Below the pieces are notes generated by a model, which worked only from the letters and a program-made list of their open reading frames with translations, was not told the DNA's origin and made no database searches. A program made the translations under genes and the position numbers. Shown here piece by piece: positions 60,333-64,000 of a stretch of 64,000 bases of DNA. The stretch covers positions 1,476,180-1,540,179 of the forward strand of contig NC_013204.1 in assembly GCF_000024265.1 (NCBI RefSeq), in the 5' to 3' direction. Position 1 is the first letter of the stretch. Every line of letters begins with the position of its first letter. Origin of the DNA: Eggerthella lenta DSM 2243. GTDB lineage: Bacteria; Actinomycetota; Coriobacteriia; Coriobacteriales; Eggerthellaceae.

Positions 60333-60896
60333 CTAGCCCTGTTCGCGCTCGACGAACCTGACGAAGGCGTCGGCTTGGGCTTCGAGGTAGGGTGCCGAGG
60401 ATTCCAGCTTGAGGCGCCCCTGCTCGTCGGCCTGCGTGGCGATATGGGGGATGCACAGGCGCGGCTTGTTCATCACGTGCGCGTCGAGGAAGCTCAGCAT
60501 GCCCACGAGCTGATCTTGAGCATGCGAGGCGCCGCTCATGCCGATGCTCGCGCCGGCCAGCGCGACGGGCTTCTCCGCCAGCACCTGCGCTTCGGTGGCG
60601 CTTACGGGGCGCGACAGCCAGTCCAGGAGGTTCTTCAGCGGTCCGGGGATCGCGTGGTTGTACTCGGGGCTGAACAGCCACAAGCCGTCTGCTTCGCGAA
60701 CGGCCTCGCGCACGCGCATCACCGCTTCGGGGGCGGGATGCTCGATATCCTGGTTCATGAACGGCACGTCTTCCCAGCGGAGAATGCCGTATCCGACCTC
60801 CGGGTGCTTCTCGCGCATCAGGGCTCCGGCCGCTTCGGCCAGTTGCCGGTTATAGCTGTTCTCGCGCAGGGATCCTGCGATTGCCAGCAGCTTCAT
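60333..60896 (-). CDS. NAD(P)H-dependent FMN reductase (flavodoxin-fold)
   Basis: 187 aa. An ArsH/ChrR/YieF-like flavoprotein: LLAIAGSLRENSYNRQLAEAA at the N-terminus is the FMN-phosphate loop; DGLWLFSPEYNHAIPGPLKNLLDWLSR is the second FMN contact and dimer motif. Such enzymes reduce quinones, chromate or azo compounds with two electrons. It is transcribed towards the hydrogenase operon. Natural substrate unknown. Confidence 0.9.
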   Translation of the reverse strand: MKLLAIAGSLRENSYNRQLAEAAGALMREKHPEVGYGILRWEDVPFMNQDIEHPAPEAVMRVREAVREADGLWLFSPEYNHAIPGPLKNLLDWLSRPVSATEAQVLAEKPVALAGASIGMSGASHAQDQLVGMLSFLDAHVMNKPRLCIPHIATQADEQGRLKLESSAPYLEAQADAFVRFVEREQG

Positions 60897-60948
60897 GACG
60901 TCTCCTTCCGCTCGGCTAAAGCCCCCTCATGTGCGGGACTTCCTCGTC

Positions 60949-60954
60949 TATAAT
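60949..60954 (+). promoter_or_regulatory. -10 element for the small membrane protein and protease genes
   Basis: Consensus TATAAT 40 nt before the GTG start; the -35 region is weak. Confidence 0.5.
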
Positions 60955-60993
60955 GGCAGACAATCGACGAAGGCACGAAAGGGATAACGAATT

Positions 60994-61422
60994 GTGACTG
61001 AATTGACCGACGAACAGATCGCTCGCGAAGAGAAGTTCCTCGAGGGTATTCCCCGGCTCAACATCGGCGCGCTGTTCCTGCCGCCTATCTGGGGCCCCGC
61101 GCACGGCATGTGGGCCGCTATCCTGTTCTATCCCATCTGGCTGTTCGCCGACAACACGTTCTATGCGGCATTCACCGAGCGCACGCCGCTGGCAATAGGC
61201 ATCGCGTTGATCGTATTGCTCACGCTGACGGTGGGCACGGTGGTGTTCGCCATCCTGGGCCAGCCCTTCGCGGCGCATCGCGCGGCGAGCCTCGGTCAGG
61301 ACAAGGAGACGTACCTCAAGCGCGAGCGCATCTGGACGATAGCGAGCGTGATCGCAGGCATCGCGATGATCGCGGCGGCGACGTACTACAACTTGGTCAT
61401 CCGCCCGACGGTGGGGGCGTAA
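60994..61422 (+). CDS. Small four-helix membrane protein next to the hydrogenase protease
   Basis: 142 aa, GTG start with GAAAGGG upstream. The N-terminus is acidic (TELTDEQIAREEKFLEGIP). Hydrophobic segments lie near residues 23-34, 38-55, 65-90 and 110-132; the motif PPIWGPAHGMWAA is distinctive. It resembles small integral membrane proteins of unknown role annotated only as hypothetical. Because it lies 1 nt upstream of the hydrogenase protease, it is probably co-expressed with hydrogenase maturation, but no function can be claimed. Confidence 0.7.
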   Translation: MTELTDEQIAREEKFLEGIPRLNIGALFLPPIWGPAHGMWAAILFYPIWLFADNTFYAAFTERTPLAIGIALIVLLTLTVGTVVFAILGQPFAAHRAASLGQDKETYLKRERIWTIASVIAGIAMIAAATYYNLVIRPTVGA

Positions 61423-61423
61423 G

Positions 61424-61924
61424 GTGGGTGCTGCCCGGCGCATCGCGGTGTTCTGCGTTGGCAACAAGCTTATGCTCGACGACGGCGTAGGCCCTGCCGT
61501 GTACGAGGAGCTGCTGACGCGATACGATATTCCCGACAATGTGGAGCTGTTCGATTTGGGTTGCCTCTCGCTCAACATGATCGAGCGCGTGCGCGAGTAC
61601 GACGTTATCATCACGGTGGATGCGGTTGACGGCACCGATGCCGATCCTGGCACGGTGTTTCGCTTCGAGCCCGATGCCATGGCGCGCCATTCGGGAGCAA
61701 CAGCGTCGCTGCACGATCTCAAGCTGGTCGACCTGTTCGACGCCGCTGCGCTTTTAGGCTACGAAGCCGAGGGCCTGTGCCTGGGAATGCAGGTGGAGAA
61801 CCCATCGCCTGCCGTGGTCACCGTGGGGCTGACTCCGAAAGTGGATGCGGCGCTGCCCCTGTTGGTCGAGACGGTGGCAGGGGAGCTTGCGCGCCTGGGC
61901 TCGCCTTTGCGAGCGCGGGCCTAG
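61424..61924 (+). CDS. hyaD: [NiFe] hydrogenase maturation endopeptidase (HyaD/HycI family)
   Basis: 166 aa, GTG start. The protease trims the C-terminus of the large subunit after nickel insertion. Family motifs: VFCVGNKLMLDDGVGPAVYEEL with the nickel-sensing acid (DDG), ITVDAVDGTD with the second acid, and SLHDLKLVD with the histidine. The only substrate in this window is the large subunit at 57788, which has a 20-residue tail; the cytosolic hydrogenase large subunit at 32190 has none. Symbol chosen by family and context. Confidence 0.88.
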   Translation: MGAARRIAVFCVGNKLMLDDGVGPAVYEELLTRYDIPDNVELFDLGCLSLNMIERVREYDVIITVDAVDGTDADPGTVFRFEPDAMARHSGATASLHDLKLVDLFDAAALLGYEAEGLCLGMQVENPSPAVVTVGLTPKVDAALPLLVETVAGELARLGSPLRARA

Positions 61925-61953
61925 ATCGATCTGATGCGCTGGAAGACGCGGGA

Positions 61954-63633
61954 CTAAGAGGCCGTCTGCGGCGTGATGAACCGTTCCTCGAAGCTATGCG
62001 CCGGAATGGGGCACGAGACGAAGAAACCCTGGATGCTGTCGGCGCCGATGGCGCGCACGGCGTCGAGCTCGGTGGGTTCTTCCACCCCTTCGACCGTCAC
62101 CTCGATGCCCACGCTATGGCACAGCTCGATGACCGCATCTATGAACGCGCGGTTGAACGCTTCCCGGTGGATGTCCTTGATGAACAGGCGGTCGATCTTC
62201 ACGATGTCGGCGGGCGACTGGGCCAGTAGGCCAAGCGACGAGTAACCGGTGCCGAAATCGTCCATGGCGATGCGGATGCCGATGGAGCGCAGACGGTCGA
62301 ACGTGGCGCGCAGCGCGTCCATGTCGGTGACGAAGTAGCTCTCGGTCATCTCCAGCACGATGGACGCCGGGTCGACCCCGGTGCGCTCGACGAGCTGCTC
62401 CACGAACGGCACGAAGTCGGCGTCGAGCAGCTGCAGGTAGGAGATGTTCACGTCCATGATGAAGCCGGGATGCGTTTCCGACCAGCGCTTGCACTGTGTG
62501 AACGACCGCTCCAGCACCCAGCGGCCCACCTGGCCGATGAGCCCGTACGACTCCAGCACGGGAATGAACTCCACCGGCGAGAGCTGGCCGTGCTCCTCGG
62601 AATTCCAACGTAAAAGCGCTTCCGCTCCGGCGATGTCCATGGTTTCCGCGCATACGAGCGGCTGGTAGTACAGCTCGAAGTTCTTCATATCGTCGAGGAC
62701 GGAAGACTGCATGTAGTCGCTGATCTCCAGGCGGCGAAGTTTCGTCGCGATCGTCGCGGACGAGAAGAACGTGGAAGTGTTCTTGCCGCGCTGTTTGCTC
62801 TCTTCCAACGCGTTCTCCGCGTTGCGCAGCAGATCTTGGGCGCTCTGGGCGTCTTGGCCGATCATCGCGATGCCGGCCGACACCATGCAGAAGAAGCTCA
62901 AGTCGTCGATGGTGTGTTGGCGGTTCGCAACCACGTGGATGGCGTGGTAGAGCTCTTCCATGGCGGCGCAGCCGGCGCCGTCCATCACGATAGCGAACAC
63001 GTCGCCATCGAGGCGGAACATGGACGCTCCTTCGGGGATGAGGCGTTGGGTGGACTGGGCGAACATTCTGAGCACGGTGTTTCCGAAAGCGTGGCCGTTC
63101 AGCAGGTTGATGCGAGAAAAGTCATCGAGCCCCAACAGCATGACGCCGCCCTGCGATTCGCAGGCGATGAGCCGATCGATGAGGTTCATGCATTCGTCGT
63201 GCGTGAACAGCCCGGTGACTGAGTCGATTTTACCCTTGCGCTCCAGACAGGTGACCACGCCGGCGAACATCGTCGGCTGGCCGTTCTCGTCGCGCTTCAG
63301 AAGTCCGCGGCACATCACCCAGATACTTTCTCCCAAGGCGTTCTTCACCTGGTATTCGAGATCGTGGCAGTCGGTTTCCCCTGAGAGCATGCTGTCGATC
63401 GAATCATCGAAGCGCTTCCGATCGCGTTCGACGATGAGTTCTCTCCAGAGAGGGATGAGGCCGGGAACGAGGCTGTCCGGCAGGTCGAAGTCGTCGCGCA
63501 TGTTGTCGGAGACGAGCGCGATATCGCGTTGCATGTCGATGATGTACAGGTAGTCGTCCGTGCTGAACGCTATAGCGTCGTAGAACAGTCGCGCGTCGAG
63601 CTCGAACGACTTCAGCGCTTCTTTCGTGTCCAA
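61954..63633 (-). CDS. PAS-GGDEF-EAL protein, likely c-di-GMP phosphodiesterase
   Basis: 559 aa, soluble. A PAS-like sensor (about 20-130), a degenerate GGDEF domain (about 135-290) in which the signature reads DGDVF (209-213), so cyclase activity is unlikely, and an EAL domain (about 305-550). The EAL domain keeps AEALLRW (337-343), the metal-site Glu and Asp in NIS/EMTES and DDFGTGYSS (458-466), K479 and the VEGVE motif (514-518). A functional phosphodiesterase regulated by the PAS and inactive GGDEF domain is the best reading. The only c-di-GMP gene in the window, convergent with the hydrogenase protease. Confidence 0.88.
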   Translation of the reverse strand: MDTKEALKSFELDARLFYDAIAFSTDDYLYIIDMQRDIALVSDNMRDDFDLPDSLVPGLIPLWRELIVERDRKRFDDSIDSMLSGETDCHDLEYQVKNALGESIWVMCRGLLKRDENGQPTMFAGVVTCLERKGKIDSVTGLFTHDECMNLIDRLIACESQGGVMLLGLDDFSRINLLNGHAFGNTVLRMFAQSTQRLIPEGASMFRLDGDVFAIVMDGAGCAAMEELYHAIHVVANRQHTIDDLSFFCMVSAGIAMIGQDAQSAQDLLRNAENALEESKQRGKNTSTFFSSATIATKLRRLEISDYMQSSVLDDMKNFELYYQPLVCAETMDIAGAEALLRWNSEEHGQLSPVEFIPVLESYGLIGQVGRWVLERSFTQCKRWSETHPGFIMDVNISYLQLLDADFVPFVEQLVERTGVDPASIVLEMTESYFVTDMDALRATFDRLRSIGIRIAMDDFGTGYSSLGLLAQSPADIVKIDRLFIKDIHREAFNRAFIDAVIELCHSVGIEVTVEGVEEPTELDAVRAIGADSIQGFFVSCPIPAHSFEERFITPQTAS

Positions 63634-63877
63634 GAAGTGCGCTCCGTTTCAATGATCCGTTGAGCATGCCTTCTGTATTGTAAACGCAATCGGTGCGTTT
63701 TCGAGCGTAAATGCTTATCGAAGAGGGGGAGATTTTCATCGATGGGAAAATGTGCCGGATGGCGGCGCAATGACGAAGGCTTCTCGTTTTGTCCACAGTG
63801 CGCCGTTGCGACCGCGCACCGGCATAACTTGGGGTAACGTACCGGAGGAAACGATTGACGCGAAGGAGCATCCGCTC

Positions 63878-64000
63878 ATGCACATCCACACCATCAGCGC
63901 TTACGAGACTTCGGCAGAAGAGTTCTTCAAGCGCCTCGTCGACTGGAAGGTCGACCTCGTGGTGGACACGAGGCTGAAGAACACGAACCAGCTGGCCGGC
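63878..64000 (+). CDS. DUF488 protein, 5' end only
   Basis: 41 codons before the window ends. SD GAAGGAG 9 nt before ATG 63878. The start MHIHTISAYETSAEEFFKRL followed by VDLVVDTRL matches DUF488, small proteins of unknown function that open with IHTIGY and have an LVDVR strand. The usual GY is AY here. Upstream, 63634-63877 holds nothing recognisable apart from probable promoters for the two divergent genes. Confidence 0.75.
   Translation, partial: MHIHTISAYETSAEEFFKRLVDWKVDLVVDTRLKNTNQLAG

Overview
The window is high-GC DNA with tightly packed, SD-led genes and many GTG starts. Three things point to an anaerobic Coriobacteriia member of the Eggerthellaceae (Eggerthella or Gordonibacter-like): the gene content (two [NiFe] hydrogenases, an anaerobic glycerol-3-phosphate dehydrogenase with a DUF1667 partner, a hybrid histidine kinase and radical SAM proteins), the GC-rich style, and many intergenic palindromic repeats. 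That placement is inference; there is no rRNA here to test it.

Layout. 0-2.4 kb: a DhaK-type dihydroxyacetone kinase subunit, a class II aldolase and a small VOC-like protein. 2.5-4.6 kb: a YbaN-like membrane protein, then infC-rpmI-rplT behind a leader with a terminator-like attenuator; infC appears to start at ATA. 4.7-8.7 kb: an orphan NifX-like protein diverging from a GlpA-BFD-GlpB fusion, DUF1667 and a small membrane protein. 9-12.5 kb: DEAD-box helicase, UgtP/MGDG-synthase-like glycosyltransferase and tRNA-Glu. 12.6-20 kb: an EamA transporter, then addB-addA. 20-24 kb: GT2 glycosyltransferase, hybrid histidine kinase and GtrA. 24.5-29.3 kb: tRNA-Arg, 23S rRNA uracil methyltransferase, dcd, cyclophilin, TPR protein and ndk. 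29.4-33.5 kb: a cytosolic four-subunit [NiFe] hydrogenase (hydBGDA type). 33.7-43.5 kb: mreBCD-PBP2-rodA, a DUF697 protein and a radical SAM/DUF2344 pair, followed by two identical tRNA-Asp genes. 44-48.5 kb: MarR regulator plus a heterodimeric ABC exporter. 48.5-52.4 kb: HAD phosphatase, an AAA+-like protein without a P-loop, an Rrf2 regulator and a MutY-like glycosylase without the iron-sulfur cysteines. 52.5-54.0 kb: an IS256-family element with a perfect 8-bp target duplication. 54.4-56.2 kb: manganese riboswitch, mntP and pheA. 56.5-61.9 kb: a membrane-bound, Tat-exported [NiFe] hydrogenase with cytochrome b, an FMN reductase, a small membrane protein and a hydrogenase maturation protease. 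62-64 kb: a GGDEF/EAL protein and the start of a DUF488 gene.

Functional themes are hydrogen and glycerol-3-phosphate redox metabolism, cell elongation (mre/rod), DNA repair (AddAB, MutY-like), surface glycosylation and manganese homeostasis. The most unusual layer is the non-coding one. Three 140-144-bp elements share terminal inverted repeats built on GGTTTGGyA. There are also several unrelated long palindromes, one repeat family that has become the C-terminal tail of a radical SAM protein, and leader or operator structures upstream of infC, mntP, marR and the membrane hydrogenase. No CRISPR array, prophage or recognisable defence island was seen.
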